A DNA stretch of 64,000 bases. It comes from Endotrypanum monterogeii (taxonomy: Eukaryota; Euglenozoa; Kinetoplastea; Trypanosomatida; Trypanosomatidae). Both the position numbers and the translations under genes were made by a program. Every line of letters begins with the position of its first letter. Position 1 is the stretch's first letter. The stretch lies in contig CM007316.1 in NCBI GenBank assembly GCA_000333855.2, positions 124,001 to 188,000 on the forward strand. Direction: 5' to 3'. The notes under the pieces were generated by a model that saw nothing but the letters and a program-made list of their open reading frames with translations, did not search any database and was not told the origin of the DNA. Shown here piece after piece: positions 1-10,962 of the stretch.

Positions 1-122
1 AATGTCCCGTACCAGAAAAGAGGGGATTGGAATGAGGAAGATGAACATCAACGTGTCATCGTAGTGGCAGTGTAGATGACGCTGCAACGAGAAGCTCGAG
101 GCCCAGAACTACGCCGAATAGG
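1..122. other. 3' flank of the first minus-strand gene
   Basis: Short non-coding stretch to the left of the stop codon of the first minus-strand gene, so its presumed 3' UTR. I see no distinct element in it. Confidence 0.5.
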
Positions 123-1166
123 TTAGTGATTTTCAGCGGCGGCTACTGCAGCGGCGGCCCCCGGCGACAGAGCTGACGGGGACTTTGAGTTACCCGTGCC
201 CGCAACAGTACTACCATCTACTCTCAAGTTATTCGAGTCCTTCATGGTAGACTGCGTCTTCGGCACCCATACAAGACCACCGCCGTGGGGATGCGTGTAG
301 TTGGCACGGATTTCCGCCAGCGTCGAACCAAACGCGTTCTCCTTAGTCCCGCTGGCACCCTTGCCGTTGACAGCAGCTCTGTCACTGATCGGTGCCGGTG
401 CCATCCCGTTCTCATGCAGGAGCCTTTGTAATTGATGACGGTTCGTGGTGTTGATCGGATCAGCGGCAACCTTACGCACGCTGTCCAGCGTGTCCTGCAG
501 GCGGTGGGAAGCGTGGCACTGCGCCGGCGGCTCGGCAAGGCAATGGTGCGCCATCGCATACGCATCATGGATCGTTTCGCAGCCCGGAGCAAAGTATCCC
601 TCGCCAGCGCTTGCTCCATTTCGGCTTCCCATCCCGGAGTCTCCGTAAGCCACCTGGTCCGCCATTGAACTGCTCATGTAACCCTCAGGCAGCGGCTGTG
701 GGCACCGAGGAGTCGCACTGGACGCGTTCCGCTTGAGACGATCTGCCTCCAACGTTGCCTGCGCTCGGGCCTTGTACTCCAGCATAAGAAGGCGCTCCAG
801 CGCATCCAGCTCCGAAGCCTCACGGGCCTCACGCTGCTCCGCCGTTTCCTTGGTGGTGCCGTTTCCACCAGGCCGCCCCGCGCACACAGAGTTGTTCCGA
901 ATGGTGTACTGGTTTCCCCCGGGAACACCATTTCGACCGCGGGAAGCGTTGAGGAGTGTCTGGTTGACCGGCTCTGGGTAATCAGGATTGAAAGAGGAGA
1001 CGCCACCTTGTTCATGTTTGTGGCAATCGCAATTGCAGCCATTGCGCTGCACCGCGCTGCCGTTGCGCGAGATCAGCTGACTCGATGCCAGCTTCTTTGC
1101 GTTAACAGAGCGACGGCTGCAACAGAAGTCGCACCCGCAGTGGTTTTTGGGGTAAGTACACTGCAT
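123..1166 (-). CDS. Cys-rich, coiled-coil hypothetical protein
   Basis: 347 aa, not recognised. The N-terminus is rich in Cys and His: residues 3-16 carry C3, C10, C12, C15 and C16, and a second cluster CNCDCHKH lies near 44-51. This could bind metal or be lipid-modified. A charged helical segment at about 107-145 (EQREAREASELDALERLLML) looks like coiled coil. The C-terminus is low-complexity and ends in an Ala-rich run. The ATG at 1166 is followed upstream by a CCCCT polypyrimidine tract and an AG at about 1226, a good trans-splice acceptor, which supports this start. It is the last gene of the minus array within the window. Its general build resembles the 524-aa protein beyond Sey1, but I cannot show homology by eye. 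Function unknown. Confidence 0.72.
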   Translation of the reverse strand: MQCTYPKNHCGCDFCCSRRSVNAKKLASSQLISRNGSAVQRNGCNCDCHKHEQGGVSSFNPDYPEPVNQTLLNASRGRNGVPGGNQYTIRNNSVCAGRPGGNGTTKETAEQREAREASELDALERLLMLEYKARAQATLEADRLKRNASSATPRCPQPLPEGYMSSSMADQVAYGDSGMGSRNGASAGEGYFAPGCETIHDAYAMAHHCLAEPPAQCHASHRLQDTLDSVRKVAADPINTTNRHQLQRLLHENGMAPAPISDRAAVNGKGASGTKENAFGSTLAEIRANYTHPHGGGLVWVPKTQSTMKDSNNLRVDGSTVAGTGNSKSPSALSPGAAAAVAAAENH

Positions 1167-1225
1167 GACAGAATCTGATATCCTAGCTAGTGCGTTTGTG
1201 CGCGTTTCTGCTTCGATTTTTTTTT

Positions 1226-1256
1226 CTTTGGAGGGGAGGGGAGGGGAGGGGAGGGG
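1226..1256 (-). promoter_or_regulatory. C-rich splice tract with G4-forming complement
   Basis: On the minus strand: CCCCT repeats then TTTG and AG-containing sequence. On the plus strand it is five GGGG runs separated by single A, a strong G-quadruplex motif. Confidence 0.7.
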
Positions 1257-1506
1257 TCAGATGTAAATGTGAAAGAGACGAGGTGTGGTTTGGCTGTACG
1301 AAAAATGTAATGAAGAAGACTATTTTTTTTCTACGGCAGATAGAGAGGGGAGAATGTGCTCAGAATGTAATGCACTGTACCCTCCAAAGCAGAAGTTGGT
1401 CGTCCGAGGTGCAAGTACGGAAAAAGTTGGGAAAACAATTAATTAGATAGCGCTGATCCAAGGCGTCACGGCATCCAAGCTCAGGGGCAAGAAGTGACCA
1501 CATCAT

Positions 1507-1554
<48 letters not shown>

Positions 1555-1562
1555 GTGTGTTT
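1507..1562. repeat. Self-complementary (AC)n(AT)n(GT)n microsatellite
   Basis: An uninterrupted AC run passes into an AT run and then into GT. AC-AT-GT is its own reverse complement, so the whole tract can fold as a hairpin in RNA or extrude as a cruciform in DNA. Confidence 0.9.
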
Positions 1563-2120
1563 GTGCGCAGACCACCCTTGCAGAGACCATAGCCCATCCA
1601 AGAGTGGGTACCGAACATTTCAAAAAATGAGCAGATGCGCCGAAGCGATGAGAGTCGGTGACAGTTTGAAGATGTCCCTCTAATAATAATAATAAAGCAC
1701 AGAATCTGACAAGTAACACCAGCGTTGCTAACGGTACCTGTCTCACCTATACACACCATTTAATAATAATGAAAAAAATGGTGTACAGATCCGCAAAGAA
1801 GCGTTGATCCCAGAGATAAAAAAAACAAGCATGCATCTAGCTAGCACCAACTGTTACCATGTGCACCTGTCCAGCTTCTCTCGGCGTTTCAACTTATCGC
1901 AACGTGCACCTAAATACGTATGAAGATGACGGTTTTTTTTTTGCGAAAAACGAAGACTGATGCGAGCACTCTCTCTCGGATACCGATACACGCTAGAGAA
2001 CCAACGAGGAAACACGAGACCGTCTCCCACACACGCACACATCACCACAGCACTCCATCGACACGCGCACCCTCTGACATTCAGCATCACCGATTCCGCG
2101 AAGCCACCATCGAAAATCCG

Positions 2121-4814
2121 TCAGTCTACTTTGCGAATAGTGCGGTGGCGCATGGTCTCTGGCGCAGTTGGCAACGCTTTGCCGCTCAGCATCGGGTCCA
2201 CATGTAAAGTCTCCTTGACAGGAGCCGCCACTCCCGTCCTTGCGCTAGCGGCATCACGACCTTCAGCTGCATGCTGCCCCTGAGTACTTTGTCCATTGTC
2301 CAGGAAAGAACACACCAGTGTGCACACCGTTTGGACCACCTTCTGTGCCGGTACTACGAGACTAGCCGGTCCCACCTCCTCGAATGCGCGCCACTTTGAG
2401 ACGAAGAAATGCTTGAAGAAAACCGTGCAGACAAGAATCAGAAGCACCAGAAGGAAAGGTGATGTGAGCACGTAGAGCAGCTCATTCCACCCTAAAATGA
2501 ACAAGAGGGGAATGACCCAGGCAGGGAGGCGCTGGTTGCCAGCCTCCACCGCACGCAGCTGAAGCTGGGTTGTGAAATCGCACTTCTGCCTGTACAACTC
2601 GTAGCTGCGCACAGTAGCCTGCTGACTAAGCAGTACGCAATCAGTCGATGCGCCGACATCCACTCCGTCGGAGTCAGCCGTCCTCACAGGAACATCGTAA
2701 GGATACTTAGGGGCCGTGTCGAGCGTACTGTAGCGCAGGTAGAAAAGCGCTTCAGCGTCATTTTCACTGAACACAATGCGGCGTCGCTCGCACGCTACGC
2801 GTTGAGCGGAGCGACTCGGCGGCAGAGCTACACCAGCAGCAGCGCCTCCCTCGTCAGCGTCGTCGGCGTCCGCTGAGACCAGCTTCAGACGGAAGTAGAA
2901 AATGCAGCCCAGAATCAACAAACCAGCCTGGAGAGCTCCCGGAACGGATTTCTGCAACCCTGTCGTTGTGCTGAAGAACCGAACAGTCCCATCAGTGTAG
3001 TGGGTAAGAGAACGCTCAAAGCCGCCATGCATTGTTTCGCACGCGTTGTCAGACATCGACACCACGCGCGACTTCACCTTTTGAAAAAGCACATCTGTAA
3101 CAGTGTTTAATATGTTGATGCGTACCGTCTGGTCCTGGGCCACGAGGTCAGCGTATCGACCGTAGAGGTAGGCAGGTGGCGGCACTGTGGCCACCTCCTC
3201 CACTATCTCGTTGACCTGGCCGCTGAGTGACCTCCAGAAAGCCTGAACTAAACGTTGGCACGCAGCAGAGTCCATCCTCTGATCACCAACACGGTATGCT
3301 GGACGCGGAGGTGCACCAGCCGCTCCCTCAGCACCATCCACCTCCACAGCCTCCTCCGAGGCGCTGGCATCCTCACCCGCACTCAAGGGCAATGTCTGTG
3401 CTGCCTTCAGCAGATGGCGCAGACTCTGGTCGACGCTGCTCAGTACACGGGACTCGCAGTTGAGCAACACCTCAGAAGCGATGACTTTGCAGAACCGCTT
3501 CAAAACAAGAATTGCTGCATCAACCAGTTCCGTCTCCAACTCACTTGCATACCGCATCACTACGTCGCCGCTGTAGAGCCTCGTTTGCCAATGAAAGGCA
3601 GTCAGACGAATTTCCATTTCCTTGTCGAGTAGCTTGGACAAGCCCAGCAACATCTCGCCGCGCGCCAAACCTTCTTCGTGATGCTGCGCAAACGTGCGGA
3701 AAACATTGAGCTCCTGCTCCTTCACCTCCTTGCATCGGTGCTGCGCCAACATCTCACGCTGCGTAGGAATGTCCAGGTCCTTGCTAGTCCGGATCGCTTC
3801 CCAGCAGTTTGTCAGGTACGCCGGCAGCCCCTCGAGCGGCACGCCCCGAAACATAGCACGTTGGGAAAAGAGGTAGTCGGTGCACTGAATGTCGCCGAAC
3901 CAACGACGAAGTGCTTCTACAGAGGACATGAACTCTTTCTTCTGTAGCTTGTAGTGAGGCATCATAAAGTACCTCAGCTGGAATAGGGAGTCGATGCCGG
4001 CGCCCTCGAACTGGGATGGACGGGTAATGCTATCCCATATTGTGTCAAAAGACTTGCGCACAGTTGCAAGGCTAGGCGCTGGGTCGTCCTCAGTGAAGTC
4101 ACGCAGCACGATAAGCAAAGTTGGCTTCTCCGCCACTTCATAGTTTTCGTGGCTGAAGAGTTGGAGGTTGACCTCAAAAATAGTGCGCAGCAGATTCAGG
4201 TTAGCTGCATTGAAGCGACCAACGTCCACAGCCCACATGTTTATTATGAGTGTGTCGGCAATGCTCAACCCGAAGAGCGACAGTTGGCGCTCAAAGCTCT
4301 GGTTTTCACCTCGCTCCAGTCCATCAGTGCCTTCAAAATCCATAACCAATAAAGGAGATTTGGTGAGCGGCACACAGTTCTCGTCGCCCGGTGCACCTTT
4401 GGCAGCAGTTACCGCACGGTCGGGCTGAGAGCTAGTATCTGGAACGCCGGATGAGAAGCGTTCGGAGCCGCTAACCGAGTCATCTGCTTCAAACCCAAGC
4501 AGAGCCGTGTTGGCACACGCTAGGAAAGCACCCTTTGTCGTTTGGCCGCGCCGTGTCTTCTCGTCGAGCATCTGAAAATGAGTGCCGAACAGATGATTCA
4601 GCAACGTGGACTTGCCGCTGCTTTGTCCGCCGAAGACGCCCACGACATGGTAATCCATGCCGACGGTATCAAGAGCCCTGCCTCGATTTGTTGCACCCGA
4701 CTTCGGCGATCCACAGCTTTGCGAGACATTGAAATCAACAATGGTGGTCAGATACTCTACCAGTCTCCCCTCGCTCTGGAGGTGACCATCCTCGTCGATC
4801 AGATGGATGCTCAT
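2121..4814 (-). CDS. SEY1: Sey1/RHD3 (atlastin-like) ER membrane-fusion GTPase
   Basis: 897 aa. Dynamin-superfamily GTPase of the RHD3/Sey1 group. These proteins sit in the ER membrane and fuse ER tubules by GTP-driven dimerisation. Seen: P-loop GGQSSGKS at about 62-69, switch-I threonines in RRGQTTKG, the DFEGTDG G3 motif at about 159, and the VLRD G4 motif near 237. A long helical middle region follows. A hydrophobic hairpin (about 763-804, starting [13 protein letters not shown]) comes near the C-terminus, then a cytosolic tail of about 93 residues. This matches the family layout. A non-conserved insert of about 45 residues lies between the G2 and G3 motifs. The open frame begins at a GTG two codons further out; I chose the first ATG, 4814. 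A minus-strand pyrimidine tract with AG at 4821-4822 would give a very short leader. Confident in the family. Confidence 0.95.
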   Translation of the reverse strand: MSIHLIDEDGHLQSEGRLVEYLTTIVDFNVSQSCGSPKSGATNRGRALDTVGMDYHVVGVFGGQSSGKSTLLNHLFGTHFQMLDEKTRRGQTTKGAFLACANTALLGFEADDSVSGSERFSSGVPDTSSQPDRAVTAAKGAPGDENCVPLTKSPLLVMDFEGTDGLERGENQSFERQLSLFGLSIADTLIINMWAVDVGRFNAANLNLLRTIFEVNLQLFSHENYEVAEKPTLLIVLRDFTEDDPAPSLATVRKSFDTIWDSITRPSQFEGAGIDSLFQLRYFMMPHYKLQKKEFMSSVEALRRWFGDIQCTDYLFSQRAMFRGVPLEGLPAYLTNCWEAIRTSKDLDIPTQREMLAQHRCKEVKEQELNVFRTFAQHHEEGLARGEMLLGLSKLLDKEMEIRLTAFHWQTRLYSGDVVMRYASELETELVDAAILVLKRFCKVIASEVLLNCESRVLSSVDQSLRHLLKAAQTLPLSAGEDASASEEAVEVDGAEGAAGAPPRPAYRVGDQRMDSAACQRLVQAFWRSLSGQVNEIVEEVATVPPPAYLYGRYADLVAQDQTVRINILNTVTDVLFQKVKSRVVSMSDNACETMHGGFERSLTHYTDGTVRFFSTTTGLQKSVPGALQAGLLILGCIFYFRLKLVSADADDADEGGAAAGVALPPSRSAQRVACERRRIVFSENDAEALFYLRYSTLDTAPKYPYDVPVRTADSDGVDVGASTDCVLLSQQATVRSYELYRQKCDFTTQLQLRAVEAGNQRLPAWVIPLLFILGWNELLYVLTSPFLLVLLILVCTVFFKHFFVSKWRAFEEVGPASLVVPAQKVVQTVCTLVCSFLDNGQSTQGQHAAEGRDAASARTGVAAPVKETLHVDPMLSGKALPTAPETMRHRTIRKVD

Positions 4815-6890
4815 CGTCACCTAGTGTAGTGAATAAAAACAAGGAGAAAATAAGAAGAAGACGAAAAACTGTTGTCTGTGATCGTCGTGCGTGGCGAGCT
4901 CAGAGAAGAAACCAACAGTGAATTTGGAGCAGTGCAGTCTGCAGGAGCGCTCTATGTAGTGAAAAAAATGAAAAAAAAAGAAGTTGGACAGCCCTCTTCC
5001 CCCTCCTCCTCTCGTCTGGGTCAATGACCTAGATCAGAGGAAAGAAAGGTGCAGTTACGGAGTTCGTTGATTCTTCTCAGCGGACCGATTTGTTTTTTTT
5101 GGCGATGTGATGTTTTTTTTTGTAAGAAATCAAGCAAAAGCATATGCTACTTCAGATGGTCATAAAGAATCGAAAAATGAATGCGCTGTCGTCCGTGAAG
5201 AAGACGAGAGGGTCGAGCAGGACGGAGGGAAGTCAAGGAGCAAACGACAGAGTGCAGTGATGCTCTGTAGGAAATAAGGACCCTCTTTGTAATCTTCGGG
5301 GGGTATAAATGTCTGTGGATATGATGTTTGTACTGGACAGCTGTCAACTTGGGCGCCGGCGGTATTGGAAGATATCCAAGAAATAGAACAACAGGTGGCT
5401 TAGTATGTGTGTGGGTGTGTAGGTGCTCATGGCGACGTACCCTGCTCAAGCAAAGCAGCAGCAGCCACCGAAACAGAGAGGTCGAGAGGGAATGTGTGAG
5501 GGAGAGAAAGTGTGTCTGGGGGTGTGGAGGAAGCTATCCCCATTTGACGGCATCACCGGTTCGCGCTTGGAAGAAAACAACAACATCCCCTACAAAGGGG
5601 AGCGAAAAAAATATTAGGCAGCTGGCAGGCAACAGCGATGCGGCAGGAGGAGAGGGGGAGGGGGGCATGAGGCCACATCCGGACGCAAAGTAGTGTCAAA
5701 GTCTCCTCCAAACCGCGTGATTTGGTACGTGGACGAAGAGAGGAACCAAAAAAAAAAAAAGAGGGTGCTGGTCTCAAACATACGAAGCAAAATGTCATCA
5801 AAACGAGGAGCGCAAGCGCATCTATGGAGGTACTAAAGTCAGTGATAAATAAACAAAAACGGGGGAGTACAAGCTTAAACAAGCACCGGCTTACAGAGAA
5901 ACAAAAAAGATTGAAGGGGACAGAGAGTAACTAAGGGGCGGGAAGGAAGACGACCCGCGAGCGAAGGCGCAGGTGAAAAGGGTGGAGTGGGATGTGTGCA
6001 GCTCTACGCACGCGTGTAGGTGTGTGAGCAGCGATGCAGATCCCTGCCCTCTGAGCCTTCCACGGATCGATCGGCTGGGGACCGCACGCCATCTACAAGG
6101 AGACGTAAAATGCAGAAAAGGTGAAGACGTTTCACATCTACAGAACCATCAATAAAAAAAAATATGCGTACCCCTCTGACGCGTTGAGGATCTGCTCAGC
6201 ATCCGGATACAAGTGTGTACACACCAAAAGAACAGCTCGAAATTATTCCCCCAGAAGAGACAAGAAGTACAAACACAAGCAGGAAAGGATGAGCAGTCTC
6301 GATGTCAATCCCCCCGTCACCTCCACACCCGCAGGCCTCCTCTGTAAATGTGTCTGTGTGGGGGGAGTGGGGGTAGTGAGAAAGTATCCGAGACCTCTTG
6401 CCCTCTCCCCTCCCTCCCCCTTGCAATGCACATCAAAAGACAAACCAAGGGTTTTTTTTTTGTAAAGTACAAGTACAGGTAATACAAGAAAAATTTGAAA
6501 AAAAAAAAGGCCGCTACATCCTCGCTCCCAATCTGATGTTGCGTTGGGGTTTTTATCTTCGTGTGCGCCTCCGCGGACGGGCCCACACCCAAAGATCCTG
6601 CGTCGACGAGAAAAGAAAAATCACTCACGTACGTGTATAGCCCCTGAACACTCGGAACGGCGATGCAACAAAAGGGTATCGTTCACGGCGTGTGGCGAGT
6701 AATACAGCGGGGGGAGGGGGGGGATCTCTAGAAGATAGTGCAAGAGAAAAATAGAGAGCGTGAAACGGAGTTGACCGCACACTCACGCGAAGTAGCAAAA
6801 AAAAAAGGCGAGATGGCGAGATGGCGAGCACCCCCCGCCAGCGGAAGCTGAAGAAGAGGCGAGTTGATGCCCAACATTTGGTCGAGCAGA
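4815..6890. other. Intergenic: Sey1 5' flank and 3' UTR of the 524-aa gene
   Basis: Two kilobases without a credible gene. The plus strand is purine-rich with A runs, so the minus strand is pyrimidine-rich near the Sey1 start (4825-5040). Poly-A runs at 5749-5761 and 6498-6508 and G-rich stretches around 6360-6375 and 6710-6723 are low complexity. No tRNA-like or structured element was recognised. Confidence 0.55.
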
Positions 6891-8465
6891 CTAAGCGCAA
6901 CATGAACTCACGCCAGTAGTGCGCCACTTCGTAGTCTTCTCTGGGAGGGGTGCGCTAGGACTGCGGGACGAGGTCGGCATTCGCTGCACTGCGCCGCTCG
7001 CCTCCCAGTCAGCCATGTAACGGGAACGACGAGCGCAGTAGACGTCATCTGTGATGAACACTTTCCGACCAAAGCGAGGAGCAGCCAAAGCAACGGGTGA
7101 AGCGGTACAGCTGTGAAACCGCGTTGGCCTACCACCACGACCGCGCTCGCCACGGCCCCTCCCTACACGATATGTGGCACCAGAATCGGCGTCAGTGACA
7201 GGGTGAGGGCTACTCGGTTGTGCTTGCTTGATTGTTTCCACTGCGACTGCTTCACGATCTAGCCCACTCGATGACTTCTCCGACCTTTCGGCCATCGTCG
7301 TGGGAGCGGTGTCCGCGGTGCACACCACGTCCCCCTTGGTCGTCGGGGAGGCCTGAGCAGACCCCGACTTGATATCACATGGCAAGGGTTGCGTCTGGCA
7401 CTCGGGTGGAGGGAGGGGAAGCCTCGCGTCTTGACGTAGAGACGAAGAGAAGCGTTCTCCTCGGCGTGCTGAATGTGGACACCAGATCCACCCGCAATGC
7501 CATTGGCCAGGCGCGGAGGCGTTTCGAGCATCAGCGCAGCAGTCCGCCCACGGTTCTGGGCCGTGACTGCAGGCAATGGCACAGTGTTGTTGTGGGGGGA
7601 ATGTTTTACGGCAAGAGTCTTTTTGTGGTTGCGGCGTCGAGCTCGACCTCATCTGCGCTCTAGCCGGTCGGCGCTCGTCCTCCGGCTGTACGGACGTAGA
7701 TGCAGCAGGGTCACAGCACTTGCTTTGATTACGTAGCGTTGTTGATGGTTCTCTCAGCTGCGGTGGCGGCATCGCCGGCGGAGCACGCACGGTTGCATCG
7801 ACACTTTGCGGCCTCTGAAGAGAGCTGCTACGAGGGCCACAGCTACCACGACGCGCCTTCCGCAGATCGTTGTGAGCGACCTCCATACGCCTCTCTTCGC
7901 GCGCGCGCTGTATCTCAGCTATCTCATCCCGACGTGCATCAAGCTCAGCCTGTAGCAGTTTGCGGCGAGTCAGATATTCGGCGTTCACCGCTTTCTGGTA
8001 GAAGGAGTTGCGCTGGCGGCGCAGCATCTCGGCTGTATTGGATTGGTAGGAGCTGCGCACCCCACCACGGTGCCCGCGCTGCGCAAACGAATCCGATAGG
8101 GCAAACCTACGCCTCTGGTCGGCAAGACGGGCCTCCTCGCAGCGCTGCTGAAGAGCAAGAAGGTCTGCGTCTTGCAACTCTTCCCGCTCAGGAACGCACA
8201 CCGGACACCGCCGAGATGAGTACGAATCCATGTGAGTAGGAACACCCGTGCGTTTCCCAGGGGGGCATGAGGGAATACCGCTGCGTCGCGGGTATTTGTT
8301 GCCGTTCTTCTCATAAGAGATGGGCGACTGAGACAAATCGCCGCCGTAGTACTCAGTGCAGGTGCAGTAGTCTTCACAGCAGCAGGGTGATCTTTTCGGC
8401 AGCGTCGCAGATCGCCTCTCGTCAGAGGGACGATGATGGCACCTACACAGGTCACCTGGCTGCAT
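6891..8465 (-). CDS. Cys-rich, coiled-coil hypothetical protein
   Basis: 524 aa, not recognised. The first 40 residues hold Cys clusters (LCRCHH; CCCEDYCTCTEYY) and a further CPVC lies near residue 88. A strongly charged helical segment at about 95-215 (CEEARLADQRRR through ARRDEIAEIQRAREERR) is predicted coiled coil. The rest is Pro/Ser/Arg-rich and disordered-looking, with an RGRGERGRGGR stretch. The chain ends in CCA. Codon usage looks like its neighbours and the ATG at 8465 is the first in frame. Its layout (Cys-rich head, charged helix, disordered tail) resembles the protein at 123-1166. A structural or cytoskeletal role is possible but is only a guess. Confidence 0.72.
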   Translation of the reverse strand: MQPGDLCRCHHRPSDERRSATLPKRSPCCCEDYCTCTEYYGGDLSQSPISYEKNGNKYPRRSGIPSCPPGKRTGVPTHMDSYSSRRCPVCVPEREELQDADLLALQQRCEEARLADQRRRFALSDSFAQRGHRGGVRSSYQSNTAEMLRRQRNSFYQKAVNAEYLTRRKLLQAELDARRDEIAEIQRAREERRMEVAHNDLRKARRGSCGPRSSSLQRPQSVDATVRAPPAMPPPQLREPSTTLRNQSKCCDPAASTSVQPEDERRPARAQMRSSSTPQPQKDSCRKTFPPQQHCAIACSHGPEPWADCCADARNASAPGQWHCGWIWCPHSARRGERFSSSLRQDARLPLPPPECQTQPLPCDIKSGSAQASPTTKGDVVCTADTAPTTMAERSEKSSSGLDREAVAVETIKQAQPSSPHPVTDADSGATYRVGRGRGERGRGGRPTRFHSCTASPVALAAPRFGRKVFITDDVYCARRSRYMADWEASGAVQRMPTSSRSPSAPLPEKTTKWRTTGVSSCCA

Positions 8466-8836
8466 TTCAAACGCAGATAAGATTCAAAATTGGTCAATAA
8501 GTTATTTTTTTTTTTTTGATGGATCTCTCTCTATATGTATATAAGCGGAATGTGTTACAGTGTGGCCCTGTAATGAATGCTCACTTGAGAATAATGGGGG
8601 ATGAAGAAAAGAGGGACACCAGCGAACACAAAACAAGTGAGAGCACTACAGTCAAAAGCGCCCGACAGATTTTATGTCGGCAGAAATAAGCATGTGCACT
8701 GAGCTAGTACAGTTAGAAAATGTTCGAGAGCGAATGAGCCAAGAACAAGAGGAGTTATCAGCAGCCCCTTTTTCCCCCAGGCCAGAAGATCTGCAGCTTG
8801 ACTGGGTTGGAGTCGCTGCCGCCGCACAGCTTTTGC

Positions 8837-8897
<61 letters not shown>

Positions 8898-9885
8898 TTC
8901 TAAGCCTCACAACTGCCGTAAACGAGAAAAGGGAGTTGCAGCGGCCGCCTCTTGTGTGTGATACTCGATGCTGAGGGTGCTGATATACAAAGAGCAGACC
9001 TGCAGACATATGTACACGACAGGTCGACATTTACGTGTACCGTGGGTGTAGTCGACGGCGGAGTGAGGACCCAATCCCTGTCCCCCTCGCTCCCAGACGT
9101 AACGCGCTGACAGGAAGTGCACGATCTTCAGGGAGGAGATAAAATCAGAGGAGAGCGGTTCAGCACCAGGGACCCTTCGTTGCGCCAGTGACATGTTTTT
9201 TTTACTGCTGTTCAAATGGTCGAAAATCAAGGAAAAAAACATGAATAGAAAAACGGCGTACACACAAACGCGCGCGCGGGCACGCTAAAAAAAAAAAAAG
9301 ACGAGGAGATGAAGCACACTCAGATTTGTGCACGGATGCGGGAAAAAAAAAAGCACCACTGCCCTATCACGGGAGCGCGCGCACACCTTAATGTGCACTT
9401 GAACGTCCAGCCTATGCGTTTACACACGAATGTGTGCCGGGAGTCACGCACGCACGCACACACACACACACACAGAGTCTGGAAAAAGCTTGGAGGTGTG
9501 ACGCGGTGCATTCACGCATAAAAGGCAGGCAACCTACGGCAGTTACCACCCCCTCCTCATCCCAGTGTTCAACCTGCTTTGACCTCCGTCGTCAAATAGA
9601 AAATGGACCGAGGGAGAAAAAAGCGCATAAACACGCGAGGCAAACCCTACGAGCACTCCCGGGACGCACCTCAGATCAACACGAAAAAAAAAAAGCGAAA
9701 GCGCGTGTGTGTGTGTGTATGGAGGCATCAAGGAAAACACGTCCATCTACACATTTTTCCCCCATAAGGCCTCTCTGTTTTGCGCATGTACAACTCCCCC
9801 TCCTCATCCCAGGCCCCTTATGCATCTACACTGGTGCCGCCTTTTCCTCGTTACGCGCCGACCAGCGTCCGCGTCGGCGCCACGG
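8466..9885. other. Intergenic with long TG microsatellite
   Basis: No gene. It holds the 5' flank of the 524-aa gene, a 55-bp TG run (8840-8894), several poly-A runs (9287-9299, 9343-9352, 9685-9694) and the 3' UTR of RPN8. Open frames such as plus-strand 8674-8961 and 9434-10033 are coded by microsatellite or shadow RPN8. Confidence 0.6.
8840..8894. repeat. (TG)n microsatellite, about 27 units
   Basis: Uninterrupted TG dinucleotide run, read as CA in the minus-strand transcript. The longest pure dinucleotide run in the window. Confidence 0.95.
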
Positions 9886-10962
9886 CTATGACTTCTTCTT
9901 GTCTTTCTCCTTGGCCGCCTCCTCTATTTTCATCCTTTCGTTCTCCAGTCGCGTTTCGGCAGCACGGGCTCGACGATCTTTGATCTCCTGCAGCTCACGC
10001 GCTAGCTTGCGGCGATTCATGATGACACCATGAAGCGCGCCAATGCAGCGTGCGATTGCCGCTAAGAATGTCGCGATCGCCTCATCGTTCGTGTGTCGAA
10101 TCATCTCAGTCGATGAGCGGCGGGCGTAGATCTCGGGTTGCAGACTAATCAACTCTTGCAGCACTTCCAATACATCCTCGGAGATCGGCATCACACCGTC
10201 TCCCACATCTTTGAGATACTCCTCTATCTGTTGAAGCACCTTGCACAAATGAATCAAGGACAGTTCCCGCTCCTGCACCTGTGTGGAGAGTGTGGTGATA
10301 GTAGAATCTGTCAGATCGCGTAGGAGATGTTCGATGCCGATTTCTTCCGCCTCTTCCGCCCCGAGATGGGTCGGGATGTTACGAAACTCGAGAGAGCGTG
10401 TACCCTCACGCCCTTGGACAGTCGTGTAAGCCCGCACCGGTACGCCCTTGTTGTTTGGGTCGGTGTTCACTACACAGTAGACAGGATTGGGGCAAAAACG
10501 ATCGGCAACCAGAAGGTGCAGCAGCAAGTCGTTGGGCTGAATGGTGGGGCCAGAAGAATACCATCCCACAACCTTCACCTTCGGTAAGACGCGTTTGTGC
10601 ATAGCGAACATCTCCTTCGCGTAGTTGGTGTCGAAGAACCACACATCAGCGTCCTGTGGGTCCTCATCAAAGGGAACGGCGAAGCTGTTGTTGATGTCCA
10701 ATGTCTGTACCCCCCCACGGCCGCGGACGTAGCGACCCAGCAGCAACCCTGCTACACGCTTCTTCTTGATGGTAGAAGTATTCATACGGGCGTAGTGGTC
10801 CACTAGGGACAGCAGCACCAAGGGGTGTACTTCCACACGGCCCGCGGTTGGCAGGAATACAGGGGGAGCTACGACATCTCCTTTCCCGTCAATGCCGTCA
10901 TCAGACACCGCGTCGTCAGCCACAGGCGGGTCAGGGTTCGCAGGCTTGGAAGTGTTGCTCAT
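9886..10962 (-). CDS. RPN8: 26S proteasome regulatory subunit RPN8 (MPN-domain, PSMD7-like)
   Basis: 358 aa. Non-catalytic MPN subunit of the 19S lid, partner of the deubiquitinase RPN11. Seen: VHPLVLLSLVDHYARMN opening the MPN domain, then the family hallmark NNSFAVPFDEDPQD, VVGWYSSGPTIQPNDL, and GAEEAEEIGIEHLLRDLTD. These line up with PSMD7 in order. The JAMM metal-binding His pair is absent (the GWYSSGP segment replaces GWYHSHP), as expected for RPN8 rather than RPN11. The charged C-terminal tail (EEAAKEKDKKKS) is also typical. The open frame extends 42 codons upstream, but that part is atypical and the first residues of the family-like sequence follow the ATG at 10962. The long gene-free gap lies just upstream. 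Confidence 0.95.
   Translation of the reverse strand: MSNTSKPANPDPPVADDAVSDDGIDGKGDVVAPPVFLPTAGRVEVHPLVLLSLVDHYARMNTSTIKKKRVAGLLLGRYVRGRGGVQTLDINNSFAVPFDEDPQDADVWFFDTNYAKEMFAMHKRVLPKVKVVGWYSSGPTIQPNDLLLHLLVADRFCPNPVYCVVNTDPNNKGVPVRAYTTVQGREGTRSLEFRNIPTHLGAEEAEEIGIEHLLRDLTDSTITTLSTQVQERELSLIHLCKVLQQIEEYLKDVGDGVMPISEDVLEVLQELISLQPEIYARRSSTEMIRHTNDEAIATFLAAIARCIGALHGVIMNRRKLARELQEIKDRRARAAETRLENERMKIEEAAKEKDKKKS

Larger units (their letters stand above)
1167..2120. other. Intergenic: splice tract and compound microsatellite
   Basis: No gene. Next to the left-hand gene are five GGGG runs (1233-1256), which read as a polypyrimidine tract on the minus strand. In the middle is an AC/AT/GT microsatellite. 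The rest is the presumed 3' UTR of the Sey1 gene. Short open frames here are driven by the microsatellite. Confidence 0.6.
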
